Part shown: piece by piece, positions 1 to 7,976 of the stretch
Layout of the letters: every line of letters starts with the position of its first letter
How positions within the stretch are numbered: position 1 is the stretch's first letter
Position numbers and translations under genes: made by a program
The notes under the pieces: generated by a model
Seen by the model: the letters and a program-made list of their open reading frames with translations, nothing else
Told to the model about the DNA's origin: nothing
Database searches by the model: none
Source of the DNA: Providencia sneebia DSM 19967
GTDB lineage: Bacteria; Pseudomonadota; Gammaproteobacteria; Enterobacterales; Enterobacteriaceae
Assembly (NCBI RefSeq): GCF_000314895.2
Contig: NZ_CM001773.1
Span: 908,253 to 950,278 of the forward strand
DNA length: 42,026 bases
Direction: 5' to 3'

Positions 1-2
1 CT

Positions 3-200
3 AACGGGGATTGTTGGCAATATACTTATGATGCTTTTGGTCGGCGGCTGAGTAAAACCAAAACTGTGGATAGCCAGAAAATTAATGAATCTCCGGTTTT
101 TCCGCTATCACATTTTAATATAAGGCCATTTGATCCAGAAACGGGAGCCAGTTCAAGGAATGGGAAAATTCCGGGAACCTCTGAACATTATGAATATTAA
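3..200 (+). pseudogene. Rhs protein C-terminal remnant (truncated core joined to a toxin tail)
   Basis: The frame is open from the window start to a TAA at 198-200, so the 5' end is unseen. It begins with Rhs/YD-repeat core (WQYTYDAFGRRLSKTKT, residues 5-21). After NESPVFPLS it jumps at about base 111 to a 29-residue tail ending GTSEHYEY. Intact Rhs proteins have many more core residues here, including a DPxGL motif just before the variable toxin domain. Those residues are missing, so this is a deletion product or an orphan C-terminal cassette, not a full effector. The tail resembles the end of a polymorphic toxin (RPF...G...GTxEHYEY), but too little remains to name its activity. The same core segment recurs at 2089-2165. 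An immunity-like gene follows 14 bases after the stop. Confidence 0.7.
34..110 (+). repeat. 77-bp imperfect direct repeat, copy 1 (rhs core)
   Basis: This copy matches 2089-2165 with only a few, mostly synonymous, differences, clustered at the 3' end. In both copies it encodes FGRRLSKTKTVDSQKINESP followed by PLS. The two copies diverge completely outside this block. The repeat brackets the immunity-gene region and could support recombination. Confidence 0.85.
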
Positions 201-214
201 GGGAGATCATAATT

Positions 215-603
215 ATGTGGTTTGAAAATGCCATGTATAAAGAAAAATCAAGCACATGTTTAATGATGAGTTTTCTATTGAACATATTGAAATTAATACT
301 TGTTTGTTTTATGCGCATTCTTCTCTGCGGCTTGGTTTTTATAGTAAAAATATTCCATCCGTATTCCCGGCTAAGTGGAAAAAAAATGAATTTAATGCAT
401 TGAGTGTTACGTTAGAACTTGGTGACATTATTCATTTTGAATGTAAAGGAACTAGCCTTGGCTTCGAATGTACACCAACTATCAAATACATAGATAACAA
501 GGTTCATGTGAATATTTCCCATGATAATTTTTATTTAAACTGTATTGCTCAGTTTTTGACAATTAGAGATATAAATCCTTATCTAGATGAAAAGTGGGAT
601 TAA
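215..603 (+). pseudogene. Imm50-like immunity protein gene, apparent -1 frameshift in an A-run
   Basis: This gene is probably the antidote to the toxin whose tail ends at 200. A strong ribosome site (GGGAG, 202-206) serves ATG 215, giving MWFENAMYKEK in frame 2, but the rest of the protein is in frame 1. One extra A in the A-run at 243-247 would join them as MYKEKIKHMFNDEF and give about 129 residues. The frame-1 part (ATG 256 to TAA 603, 115 aa) could be made alone but lacks a good ribosome site. The pattern Trp near the start, then FPAKWKK, then a run of beta-like segments (LSVTLELGDI, IHFECKG), resembles Imm50-family immunity proteins, recalled from memory. It is small and has no membrane segment, so it is probably cytoplasmic. 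The lesion could be real decay or a homopolymer sequencing error. Confidence 0.55.
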
Positions 604-694
604 TATTTAACTAATTGTCAATCAGAACAAAAAAGCTAGAAAGATCCCATAATCTTCTGGCTTCTTCATGTTTAAGAATCGCTCAGTTTACCTT

Positions 695-853
695 TTAGCC
701 GATGACATACCCCGGCATCAGCTCATGCATGGTGTGTGTGATGGCTCTGAGTTGCGCTTGCTGTTGTTGGTTCTGCTGCTTCATCGCTCGAATATCTTCG
801 CTGTCGGGTATCAAAACCAAATAGCCGTTTAAGATTTTGACGGTGAACCTGAT
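695..853 (-). pseudogene. SymE-like toxin C-terminal fragment
   Basis: On the minus strand an open stretch ends at TAA 697-695 and reads RFTVKILNGYLVLIPDS, then a Gln-rich tail ending MPGYVIG. The segment (V/T)VKxxNGxLVLxP matches the end of SymE-family proteins (AbrB-like fold), which are common beside rhs loci in enterobacteria. The N-terminal half, including the usual GxWLxxAGF motif, is absent. No start codon or ribosome site fits. It overlaps a plus-strand toxin tail at its upstream end, so the junction lies between about 833 and 853. Assignment is from motif memory only. Confidence 0.4.
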
Positions 854-937
854 ATGGTTGCTGGTGGGTGGCACGATCCAAAACCAAGTGGGTTAGGTAA
901 TACTAAAATGAATATGGAATTAGAAGTCTGTCGATGA
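833..937 (+). pseudogene. Orphan polymorphic-toxin tail upstream of the DUF1851 immunity gene
   Basis: A short open stretch with no start codon encodes DFDGEPDMVAGGWHDPKP then SGLGNTKMNMELEV and stops with TGA at 935-937. It sits 13 bases before an intact immunity gene, where the end of a cognate Rhs toxin would lie. This looks like the last 30 or so residues of that toxin, the rest having been lost. The toxin family cannot be told from so little. It is evidence that the immunity gene at 951 has outlived its toxin. Confidence 0.4.
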
Positions 938-950
938 AAAGGAAAGTAAA

Positions 951-1580
951 ATGCGCGATGAAGCTTTTGAATTATTTATTGAAAAATTTGGAGAAGCCAC
1001 AATTCCACGTTATGTTTCTGAGGCGGAAATTGAAAAGTGGCGAGGTAAGTTACCTGAATTACTTTTGACCTATTGGCACAATGAAGGGTGGAGTAGTTAT
1101 TATAATGGATTATTTACTATTGTGGACCCTGATGATTATGAGGATATCGTAGATGAATGGCTGGAAAATACTTATTTAGAGGAAATTGATAGTTTCCATG
1201 CGATTGCTATTAATGGATTTGGGAATATCTACTTATGTGGTGAAAAAACTGGTCATTGCATAGATATAAGTTCAATTTACAATACAATTTTTGTCCAGAA
1301 AAAAACGATTAATAATATTAATACGGAAAAATTTAAAAATAATACAATAGAGTCACTATTTGTTTTATCTGAGATTGACGACTATAACAAAAAAGGTCTT
1401 TTTGAAAAGGCAGTCAAAAAATTTGGGCCTCTCGGTGATAATGAAATATTTGGTTTTGAGCCTGCGATTATTTTAGGTGGCGAGCTGGATATTAAATATA
1501 TTCAAAAAGTCGATGCACGTATTCATTTATCAATTTTAGCCCAACTAGCTGAACCAGAAATTAATGAAATTAATGTGTAG
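951..1580 (+). CDS. GAD-like/DUF1851 immunity protein (Tdi1-like)
   Basis: This is an intact 209-residue acidic protein with no signal peptide or membrane segment, so it is cytoplasmic. The N-terminal half (EKFGEATIPRYVSEAEIEKW, then YWHNEGWSSYYNGLF and DPDDYEDIVDEWL) matches the GAD-like domain. The C-terminal half (FEKAVKKFGPLGDNEIFGFEP, then ILGGE and a helical end) matches DUF1851. In Agrobacterium the protein with this architecture, Tdi1, neutralises the type VI DNase Tde1. The same protective role is inferred here. A ribosome site (GGAAAG, 941-946) precedes ATG 951. The gene follows the remnant of a toxin tail and precedes a decayed paralogue, so it may now be a stand-alone antidote against neighbouring cells. 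Confidence 0.75.
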   Translation: MRDEAFELFIEKFGEATIPRYVSEAEIEKWRGKLPELLLTYWHNEGWSSYYNGLFTIVDPDDYEDIVDEWLENTYLEEIDSFHAIAINGFGNIYLCGEKTGHCIDISSIYNTIFVQKKTINNINTEKFKNNTIESLFVLSEIDDYNKKGLFEKAVKKFGPLGDNEIFGFEPAIILGGELDIKYIQKVDARIHLSILAQLAEPEINEINV

Positions 1581-1598
1581 TTTCAAAGAGGAAATATA

Positions 1599-2090
1599 AT
1601 GAGAGACCTTTATTTTTCATCAATAATTGACAGTCTTGGTGAAGCAACAGCCTCTTGTTATGTTCCACCTGAGCATATTGCAAAATGGAAAACAATTTTA
1701 CCCGACAATTTACTTAATTGTTGGATAAATGAAGGCTGAAGTAGTTATCAATATGGTCTTTTTTCTTTTGTTAACCCTTCTCTGTATAAAGACGTTGTTC
1801 TTGAATGGTTAGATGGTACGCATCTAATTGAAATGGATAATTTTCGGGTTTTGGTGACCTTTATTTATTTGGTGATCAATATAGATTTATTTGTAGGATA
1901 TTATCGTGCTATGGAATTATCGAAACTTTATCTGAAATAAATAAAGTATTTCAAGAAGAGCGAAATAGACAAATTTATCAAATTTACCAAATAATAAAGA
2001 AAGAAAAATCTAGATCCCGCCGATATTTTTCTTTCTTTAATTGAGAAACATGGCGAGCTCAATGAAAATGAAATTTTTTGCTTTGAACCT
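1599..2090 (+). pseudogene. Decayed paralogue of the DUF1851 immunity gene
   Basis: A good ribosome site (GAGGAAAT) precedes ATG 1599. The first 46 codons follow the intact neighbour closely (MRDLYFSSIIDSLGEATASC; KWKTILP). At codon 47 the conserved Trp of NEGWSSY has become TGA (1737-1739). Reading continues as SSYQYGLFSFVNPSLYKDVV, then frameshifts near 1845 (GFGDLYLFGD lies in another frame) and again before 2010. The end, NENEIFCFEP at about 2061-2090, matches NEIFGFEP of the intact copy. There it is cut off and runs in frame into rhs core sequence. The stop codon, several frameshifts and a missing C-terminus make this a genuine pseudogene. Confidence 0.8.
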
Positions 2091-2165
2091 TTTGGTCGGC
2101 GGCTGAGTAAAACCAAAACCGTGGATAGCCAGAAAATTAATGAATCTCCGGCTTATCCTCTGTCA
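2089..2165 (+). repeat. 77-bp imperfect direct repeat, copy 2 (rhs core)
   Basis: This is the second copy of the repeat at 34-110. It begins exactly where the broken immunity gene loses similarity to its paralogue, so its left edge is a recombination breakpoint. Confidence 0.85.
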
Positions 2166-2216
2166 AAACAACGTATTACAGGCTGGCACTATTTATGGTC
2201 GAAAAAGTTTGTTTGA
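2091..2216 (+). pseudogene. Rhs core fragment fused to the immunity pseudogene
   Basis: Reading in the frame of the upstream NEIFCFEP segment gives FGRRLSKTKTVDSQKINESP, then AYPLSKQRITGWHYLW, typical Rhs core, and ends SKKFV with TGA at 2214-2216. It has no start of its own. The stop abuts the stop codon of the convergent aldolase gene at 2217. This marks the right edge of rhs-derived DNA. Confidence 0.7.
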
Positions 2217-2882
2217 TTAAATGAAACTTATTCGTTTATAAGCTTGCTGCCAATCACGGCAAAAATCATTTATCGCGTTGTCAGCGAGAGCTGAATTAAC
2301 CATATTATGCAGCACATCAACTGGTAAAGTGACGGCGGTTGCACCTGCTAATAAACAATCAACAACTTGATGGGTATTCTTAAAGCTTGCTGCCAGTATT
2401 TTGCAGTCAATTTTTTGTAGCTGAATAAATTGTTGGATTTCAGTGATGACTTTTTTGGCATCAATACCATTATTGTCCATGCGATTAAAATATGGCGCAA
2501 TATATTCTGCCCCAGCAAAAGCGGCCATGATGGCTTGAGAAGTTGAATAAACGGCTGTCGCTAGTGTTCGAATTTCTTGTTTTTTCAATTCATTAATTGC
2601 GGCTATGCCCGCTAAATTAGCAGGGATCTTTACGATCATATTGGCGTCTAAATTATGTAGATATTGAGCTTCTTTAATAATATCCGAGGTATTGGTGGCT
2701 AACACTTGGGCAAATAATAGTGCGTGTTCACCAAGGATTTTTCGCAGATCAGTAAGCACCTCAATAGGATCAACTCCCGCCTTTGCCATGATGGATGGAT
2801 TTGTCGTTACCCCATTGATTGGTATCATTTTTGCTAATTCAGCAATAGCCGTGCAATCTGCACTATCAATATACAGTTCCAT
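2217..2882 (-). CDS. fsa: Fructose-6-phosphate aldolase (transaldolase-like)
   Basis: This enzyme reversibly cleaves fructose-6-phosphate to dihydroxyacetone and glyceraldehyde-3-phosphate in the cytoplasm. The protein is about 221 residues, the usual size, and aligns end to end with E. coli FsaA/FsaB as I recall them. Visible motifs are MELYIDSAD at the start, GVTTNPSIMAK (24-34), the Schiff-base lysine at Lys85 in IVKIPANLAG, and KILAASFKN. Two ATGs are adjacent. The second (2882) has the better spacing from AGGAG. It is the last gene of the sorbitol operon, 53 bases after gutQ, which is not the E. coli arrangement. The position suggests it adds an alternative route from sorbitol-derived fructose-6-phosphate to trioses. 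Confidence 0.9.
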   Translation of the reverse strand: MELYIDSADCTAIAELAKMIPINGVTTNPSIMAKAGVDPIEVLTDLRKILGEHALLFAQVLATNTSDIIKEAQYLHNLDANMIVKIPANLAGIAAINELKKQEIRTLATAVYSTSQAIMAAFAGAEYIAPYFNRMDNNGIDAKKVITEIQQFIQLQKIDCKILAASFKNTHQVVDCLLAGATAVTLPVDVLHNMVNSALADNAINDFCRDWQQAYKRISFI

Positions 2883-2935
2883 CATTTCTCCTGTGCTTAA
2901 ATATGATCTTTATTGAGTGCTTATCTGCTCTAATT

Positions 2936-3895
2936 TTACTGGCGCAAGTCGTATAAATTGATAGCGCCAACTAATATGCCATCACTATTCACAACAGGCG
3001 CGGCACTGATTTGTCGCTCATACAATTTTTCTACAGCAGTGGCAACATTCAGATGCTCTGCCAGCTTATAGCCAGGGCGAGTGAGTAAAGGATCAAGTTT
3101 ATCCTGTAGCTGCTTGCCTTTTAGTAAAGCCCGACGCAAATCACCATCTGTGAAAATACCTTCAACTTGTTGGTGTTCATTGCATGCAATCACTAACCCC
3201 ATTCCTGTACGTGTTAATTCTGCCATTGCATCTAAAATGGTTGCATTATGATTAACTTGAGGAATTCTCTCGCCTGTACGCATCAGATTGGCGACTTTAT
3301 TTAATAAACTTGCACCTAAACTGCCACCTGGGTGAGATCGTGCAAAATTCTCTTCATTGAAATTCCGTATACGCATTAATGCCATTGCTAATGCATCACC
3401 AAGCAATAATGTATTTACGGCACTTGAGGTTGGGGCTAATCCCATAGGGCAGGCTTCACGGGTTACAGCCAAATGTAAAACGCTATCTGCTTGTGCTGCA
3501 AGAAAAGAGTCCATTCCATTTGTGATAGCAATGATAGGAATATTTAACTCTTTTAAGACAGGAATGATTGTTTGCAATTCAATAGCGCGACCAGAGTTAG
3601 AGATAAAAACAAATATATCTTGGCTCGTTATCATCCCTAAATCACCGTGTAATGCTTCGGCGGGGTGTACAAAAAATGCAGGAGTGCCAGTACTTGCTAA
3701 AGAGGCTGCTATCTTTTTGCCAATATGCCCTGATTTTCCCATGCCAGAAACAATGACCTTGCCTTTGCAGCCCAAAATTAATTCACAGCTTTTAACAAAA
3801 TCAGCATTGAGGCTATTAAATAAGTTATGTGCTTCCGCAAGCTCTATTGCTAAAGTTTCCTTAGCATAGGCAAGAATTTTATCTGAATTAGTCAT
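2936..3895 (-). CDS. gutQ: Arabinose-5-phosphate isomerase of the glucitol operon
   Basis: GutQ interconverts ribulose-5-phosphate and arabinose-5-phosphate. The protein has an N-terminal SIS sugar-isomerase domain ([20 protein letters not shown] around 50; [12 protein letters not shown] around 80; [12 protein letters not shown]) followed by two CBS domains (from about residue 205, with [12 protein letters not shown]). Length (319 aa) is close to E. coli GutQ (321). The longer frame begins with GTG at 3898. ATG 3895 is preferred because GGGGAAG lies just upstream. The start overlaps the end of srlR by 8 bases, implying translational coupling. A KdsD paralogue elsewhere normally makes the arabinose-5-phosphate needed for LPS Kdo, so GutQ is probably redundant for that. 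Confidence 0.92.
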   Translation of the reverse strand: MTNSDKILAYAKETLAIELAEAHNLFNSLNADFVKSCELILGCKGKVIVSGMGKSGHIGKKIAASLASTGTPAFFVHPAEALHGDLGMITSQDIFVFISNSGRAIELQTIIPVLKELNIPIIAITNGMDSFLAAQADSVLHLAVTREACPMGLAPTSSAVNTLLLGDALAMALMRIRNFNEENFARSHPGGSLGASLLNKVANLMRTGERIPQVNHNATILDAMAELTRTGMGLVIACNEHQQVEGIFTDGDLRRALLKGKQLQDKLDPLLTRPGYKLAEHLNVATAVEKLYERQISAAPVVNSDGILVGAINLYDLRQ

Positions 3896-4661
3896 CACTC
3901 TTCCCCGCTAAAATGACATTGATGCCTTTTTTTTGTAATGCTTGGAGGTATTCATCTGGCAGTTCTGGATCGGTAATAATGGTGTCGATTTTATCGAGAG
4001 TACAAACAATGTTAGGACTTTTGCGACCAAATTTTGATGAATCAGCCATTAAGATAATTTTTTCAGCGGCGTCACACATTGCTTTACTGACAGAGTGAAC
4101 TTCATTAAAAGTCGTTACACCAATATTTAAATCAATACCATCGGCACCAATAAATAATTTGTCGAAATTAAAGAAGCGGAAAGCGGATTCTGCAAGGCTG
4201 CCATGAAATGAAGAGGATTTTTTCCGTAATGTTCCGCCCGGCATTAAAATAGTTTGGTCACCATCAAGCTCGGATAGGGCATTTACAATATGCAGACTGT
4301 TAGTCATCACAGTAATATTGTTAAACTGTTTTAAAAAATTGACTAATTGTAAGACGGTACTGCCTGTATCAAGGATCAGGGAATCACCGTCATGAATGAA
4401 TTTTGCTGCGGCCTGCGCAATTAAACGTTTTTTCTCTGTATTAATGTGCGTTTTGCGGTCTAAAGGTTGATCTCCTTCTTCATGGCTAAGCATTACGCCG
4501 CCATAAGTCCTGATGACTTCATTACGTTTTTCAAGTTCAGTGAGATCTTTACGAATTGTCGTTCCTGTCGTTTCAAAATAGTCAACGAGGTCACCAACCG
4601 TCGTTTTTCCATTTTTTTGTAGAAATGCCACAATAGCATTTTGTCTTTGCTTTGGTTTCAT
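3888..4661 (-). CDS. srlR: Glucitol operon repressor, DeoR family
   Basis: SrlR is the DNA-binding repressor of the sorbitol operon. The N-terminal DeoR-type helix-turn-helix spans about residues 3-57 ([34 protein letters not shown]). The C-terminal sensor domain has the family motifs [25 protein letters not shown] and [13 protein letters not shown]. At 257 residues it equals the E. coli protein in length. ATG 4661 is chosen over an upstream TTG because it matches the family start MKPKQRQ. It lies 81 bases after gutM and overlaps gutQ, so regulator and isomerase are co-expressed with the genes they accompany. Confidence 0.93.
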   Translation of the reverse strand: MKPKQRQNAIVAFLQKNGKTTVGDLVDYFETTGTTIRKDLTELEKRNEVIRTYGGVMLSHEEGDQPLDRKTHINTEKKRLIAQAAAKFIHDGDSLILDTGSTVLQLVNFLKQFNNITVMTNSLHIVNALSELDGDQTILMPGGTLRKKSSSFHGSLAESAFRFFNFDKLFIGADGIDLNIGVTTFNEVHSVSKAMCDAAEKIILMADSSKFGRKSPNIVCTLDKIDTIITDPELPDEYLQALQKKGINVILAGKSDD

Positions 4662-4742
4662 TATCAATTAGCCTTAAAGTAAGGTTTTATTTTTCATAAA
4701 TAATAACTCATTATGAAGTAAATTTCCTTTTACTTTAAAACA

Positions 4743-5108
4743 TTATACTTTTGGTGTTATTGCGTTAGCTAACGCTTCTTGACACGTTTTCCACTTTGGA
4801 AAAATTTTTTCTGGATCAATATCTTGGATATGATAGCCACAAATGCTAGTCAACGTTTTAGGTCTTGCAAATACCGTTAACCCCTTCATGATAATAGCCG
4901 AAATAATTTTTTCATTTTCATCTATTGCTAATGCAATTATCACTCTTGGTTTAAAACTAAAGCGATTTCCCATTGAACGACCTAAGCCAACGCGGCCTTG
5001 TTCACAAAGTTTATCAAACATGCGGTTGAAACTACGTAATTGATACCACCCGAAAAAAATCTGGCTTAACCATGCAATAGCCGCTATTACAATTATTTCA
5101 GTTCCCAT
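4743..5108 (-). CDS. gutM: Glucitol operon activator
   Basis: GutM is a small positive regulator of the glucitol operon, working with the repressor SrlR. The protein has 121 residues (E. coli 119). It begins with one hydrophobic segment (IIVIAAIAWLSQIFFGW, residues 4-20), so it is probably membrane-anchored. It continues with conserved CEQGRVGLGRS, FKPRVIIALAID and KGLTVFARP. ATG 5108 follows AGGAAG with good spacing. A longer reading starts with TTG at 5126 and is unlikely. It lies 59 bases after srlD. Confidence 0.9.
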   Translation of the reverse strand: MGTEIIVIAAIAWLSQIFFGWYQLRSFNRMFDKLCEQGRVGLGRSMGNRFSFKPRVIIALAIDENEKIISAIIMKGLTVFARPKTLTSICGYHIQDIDPEKIFPKWKTCQEALANAITPKV

Positions 5109-5167
5109 ATTTATCTTCCTAACCAAAATGGCGGGGAAACAACAGTATTGCTATTTCCCCACGCTAA

Positions 5168-5947
5168 TTAGAACATGACTTGACCGCCAGTAATATTAAT
5201 TGACTGTCCTGTGCAATAGGATGCTTTATCACTTGCATAAAACAGTAGAACATTTAATACATCTTGGTAGTCACAGCCTCGATTGAGTGGTACTTTGGCA
5301 GTATAAGTTGCTTCAACCTCTTCTGGCTCAATCCCCAATTTTTGCGCATATTGAGGGATTAATGATTGGAACATTGGCGATTTGAGTAGGTTACCTAGCA
5401 TGAGTGAGTGTACAGTGATGCCATATTCAGCTAAATCAAGAGCCAAAGATTGTGTTAAACCAACCCCACCAAATTTCGCTGCACTGTAACCGGAGTTGTG
5501 CTTGCTACCGACTTTACCGGATTTAGAGTTAATTTGAATAATACGGCCTTGAATATTATCGCGTATCATTAATTTAGAAAACTCGCGAGCACACAAGAAA
5601 TAGCCAACTAAATTAACTTGTAAAGAGGTTTCAAAATCCATTAATGGGAATTGGGTAATTGGTGATGCTTTTGCGACACCAGCACTGTAAACCAATACAT
5701 TGACTTGGTGAAAAGTTTCATCTACCGCTTTAGCAAGATTAGCAACACTTTGTTCATTGGTTGCATTAACTTCAAAGCCGGACGCGGTGCCTTCACCATA
5801 TTCTGCATTAATTTCTGCTGCAACTTTTTTGGCATTATCACTATTTAAATCAGCAACAGCGACACGGTAACCTGCATCTGCTAAACCTTTACAGAGAAAA
5901 GCACCGAGTGTTTGTCCTCCACCGACAACAACAGCTACTTCAGACAT
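5168..5947 (-). CDS. srlD: Sorbitol-6-phosphate 2-dehydrogenase
   Basis: This cytoplasmic NAD-dependent enzyme oxidises D-sorbitol-6-phosphate to fructose-6-phosphate. It is a classical short-chain dehydrogenase of 259 residues, identical in length to the E. coli enzyme. The N-terminal nucleotide-binding stretch is VVVGGGQTLGAFLC (7-20) and Asp33 in VADLN is placed to select NAD. The catalytic set is Ser141, Tyr154 and Lys158 (YSAAK). It ends with the C-terminal GQSINITGGQ. The start has AGAGGTG upstream and lies 9 bases after srlB. Confidence 0.95.
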   Translation of the reverse strand: MSEVAVVVGGGQTLGAFLCKGLADAGYRVAVADLNSDNAKKVAAEINAEYGEGTASGFEVNATNEQSVANLAKAVDETFHQVNVLVYSAGVAKASPITQFPLMDFETSLQVNLVGYFLCAREFSKLMIRDNIQGRIIQINSKSGKVGSKHNSGYSAAKFGGVGLTQSLALDLAEYGITVHSLMLGNLLKSPMFQSLIPQYAQKLGIEPEEVEATYTAKVPLNRGCDYQDVLNVLLFYASDKASYCTGQSINITGGQVMF

Positions 5948-5956
5948 AATTCACCT

Positions 5957-6316
5957 CTAATCAATAAACTTTACAATAACGTCAGATTCGACACTCGCAG
6001 GTACATTACCTTGTACATGTACTGCTCCCGGCAACTCAGCATGTGATTGACCATCAAAAATCAATGTAATATGACCCAGTTCACGTAAGTTTAAGTTCGC
6101 GACTTCGCCTACTGCTGTAACAGGAAATTGTTGGTTTCCTAGCTGAAAAGTTGCACCTGATTTTAATTCCTTAACTAATTCCCCGTGTTGGTGGATAAAG
6201 CAGTATTCTTCGATATCTGCTGGGCCGCCATCTCGAAACAGGATCATCATGTTGTCCTGTAGAGCTTCGAGAGCGCAGTCACCTATTTTTATTATCTTGG
6301 TTTCAAAAATTGTCAT
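5957..6316 (-). CDS. srlB: Glucitol/sorbitol PTS enzyme IIA
   Basis: SrlB passes phosphate from HPr to the IIB domain of SrlE. The protein has 119 residues (E. coli 123). The phosphorylated histidine lies in EEYCFIHQHGEL: His42 corresponds to the E. coli active site, with His44 close by. The motifs FPVTAVGEVA and LRELGHITLIFDG are typical of the family. The open frame extends upstream to 6379 inside srlE, but ATG 6316 has AAGAAGG at the right distance and matches the family start MT. The gap to srlE is 10 bases. Confidence 0.93.
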   Translation of the reverse strand: MTIFETKIIKIGDCALEALQDNMMILFRDGGPADIEEYCFIHQHGELVKELKSGATFQLGNQQFPVTAVGEVANLNLRELGHITLIFDGQSHAELPGAVHVQGNVPASVESDVIVKFID

Positions 6317-6326
6317 AATTACCTTC

Positions 6327-7346
6327 TTACTGATAAATAAATGCAGAGACAGCCCAAGCGATAAGTACAGTTGGTGCACCTGTTAAAAATCGGCCAACTA
6401 ATACTGATGGTACCCCGATGCGCACGGTATCTTGTTTCGCTTCTGCCAGCGATAATCCGACGGGGATAAAGTCTGCGGCTGCTTGAGCATTAATCGCAAA
6501 TAGTGCAGGCAGTGCTAGATGAGGTGGAATATTACCTAAACCGATTTGTACCCCAATCAGCACACCAATAACTTGTGCAATAACAGCACCAGGGCCTAAG
6601 AAGGGCGATAACAATGGGAATGAACAAATCAGAGCAAGTAAGACAAGTCCCATAGGGTTTGTCGCAAGAGGTGTTAGCCCATTAGCAATTAAGTCACCTA
6701 GCCCTGATGCCATGATGATCCCGATAATTGCGGATACAAATGCCATAAAAGGCAAAATAGTTTTTAAAACGGTATCAATGGTGTCGCGACCTGCTTGGAA
6801 AAATTCAGCGACGATAGTCCCCATTCCGATACCAATTTTTGCGAGCAACCCATCACTTTGTTCTGTGATTTTTTTACTGGTGTCATAGGTTTTCTCTTGT
6901 GCTGCTTGCGATTGGGCTGGTGCTGCTGTTTGTTGCTCAACAATTGGTGTTGTTACAGGTTGATTTTGCTGAGTATCACGCTCGATTTTTCTGATATTTT
7001 CAGGTTTAACGCCTGAAACATAAATATCTTCTAAGATATATTGCGCTAATGGTCCTGATTTTCCTGTTGCATGAATATTAATTGTTGGTACACGGCGTTT
7101 TGGGTAAATACCGCAACGTAAAGTACCGCCACAATCAATAATCACTAAGCCAATTTCTTCAGAAGGTGGTTCGCCTTCTTTAAAACCATCAATGGCTTCC
7201 CAACCTGTGATATTACAGATAGTGTCGACAATACTTGGGCGTGTGCCTGCGGTAATGTAAACCAATTTTTTCCCTGGTTGGATTTCAAGTTTTAAAGGTC
7301 CACCCCAACCACTTTGTCCTTTTTCGATACGAATAAATGCTGTCAT
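6327..7346 (-). CDS. srlE: Glucitol/sorbitol PTS enzyme IIBC
   Basis: This protein carries the phosphocysteine IIB domain and part of the membrane channel. It has 339 residues, about 20 more than E. coli SrlE. The extra length lies in a Gln/Ala/Pro/Thr-rich linker (about 125-155, with QQNQPVTTP and [10 protein letters not shown]). Residues 1-115 form the IIB domain with [16 protein letters not shown]; Cys72 is the probable phosphorylation site. The IIC part has hydrophobic segments from about 190 to the end ([51 protein letters not shown]). It lies 23 bases after srlA. Confidence 0.95.
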   Translation of the reverse strand: MTAFIRIEKGQSGWGGPLKLEIQPGKKLVYITAGTRPSIVDTICNITGWEAIDGFKEGEPPSEEIGLVIIDCGGTLRCGIYPKRRVPTINIHATGKSGPLAQYILEDIYVSGVKPENIRKIERDTQQNQPVTTPIVEQQTAAPAQSQAAQEKTYDTSKKITEQSDGLLAKIGIGMGTIVAEFFQAGRDTIDTVLKTILPFMAFVSAIIGIIMASGLGDLIANGLTPLATNPMGLVLLALICSFPLLSPFLGPGAVIAQVIGVLIGVQIGLGNIPPHLALPALFAINAQAAADFIPVGLSLAEAKQDTVRIGVPSVLVGRFLTGAPTVLIAWAVSAFIYQ

Positions 7347-7369
7347 GTTTGTTCTCCGCCGAGCTGTTG

Positions 7370-7918
7370 TTATAGGTGGACTTTGCTATCAAGCTTAATG
7401 CGCATTTTTCGTTCAAATAAGCTTGTTGTTAGGTCTGTTACCCAACCTCGGAAAAAGTTAGTGACTAAGCCGACAAGGAAATAGCTGACTGCAAGAGGAC
7501 CTAGAGGCAAGCCAAGAGTTGTTAACCCACTGGCAATACCGAGATAAACGAACAGTTCACCCGGATTGACATGGGGAAATAGACCATTCATTGAATGGCA
7601 GCTATAGGATGCTGCTGCATAATAGCTTGGTTTGTATTTCTCTGGCATGAAACGCCCAAGACTGAGAGTCATTGGGTTACAAAATACAAAAGTACCAATC
7701 AATGGTAATAGTAGGTAACGTGAGACTGGATTCCCTGCACATTTTTGTGCGAGTTTTTCAATACGGTGTTGGCCAACAAATTTAATCAATGCGTTCATTA
7801 CAACTAATAGGCTAATGAGTAACGGTAAAATTCCTGTCACCATACCAACAAAAACTTCACCACCTTTCTGGAATAGTCCAATAAACCATTCCGCACCGAA
7901 CGTAATCGAATCGATCAT
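7370..7918 (-). CDS. srlA: Glucitol/sorbitol PTS enzyme IIC2
   Basis: SrlA is the second membrane component of the sorbitol transporter, working with SrlE. At 182 residues (E. coli 187) it has several hydrophobic segments ([20 protein letters not shown], 26-45; [20 protein letters not shown], 68-87) and the conserved [20 protein letters not shown] and [20 protein letters not shown]. It is the first gene of the operon, so the promoter lies in the following gap. Sorbitol is phosphorylated as it enters. Confidence 0.95.
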   Translation of the reverse strand: MIDSITFGAEWFIGLFQKGGEVFVGMVTGILPLLISLLVVMNALIKFVGQHRIEKLAQKCAGNPVSRYLLLPLIGTFVFCNPMTLSLGRFMPEKYKPSYYAAASYSCHSMNGLFPHVNPGELFVYLGIASGLTTLGLPLGPLAVSYFLVGLVTNFFRGWVTDLTTSLFERKMRIKLDSKVHL

Positions 7919-7976
7919 TATGTATTCCCCTATGAGGATCGTTGTTTTTATCTGTATAACTTACTCTTCGAAATTA

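Noticed and set aside
1928..2116. Minus-strand 62-codon frame across the rhs/immunity junction
   Set aside because: It crosses a recombination breakpoint and has no recognisable motifs or ribosome site.
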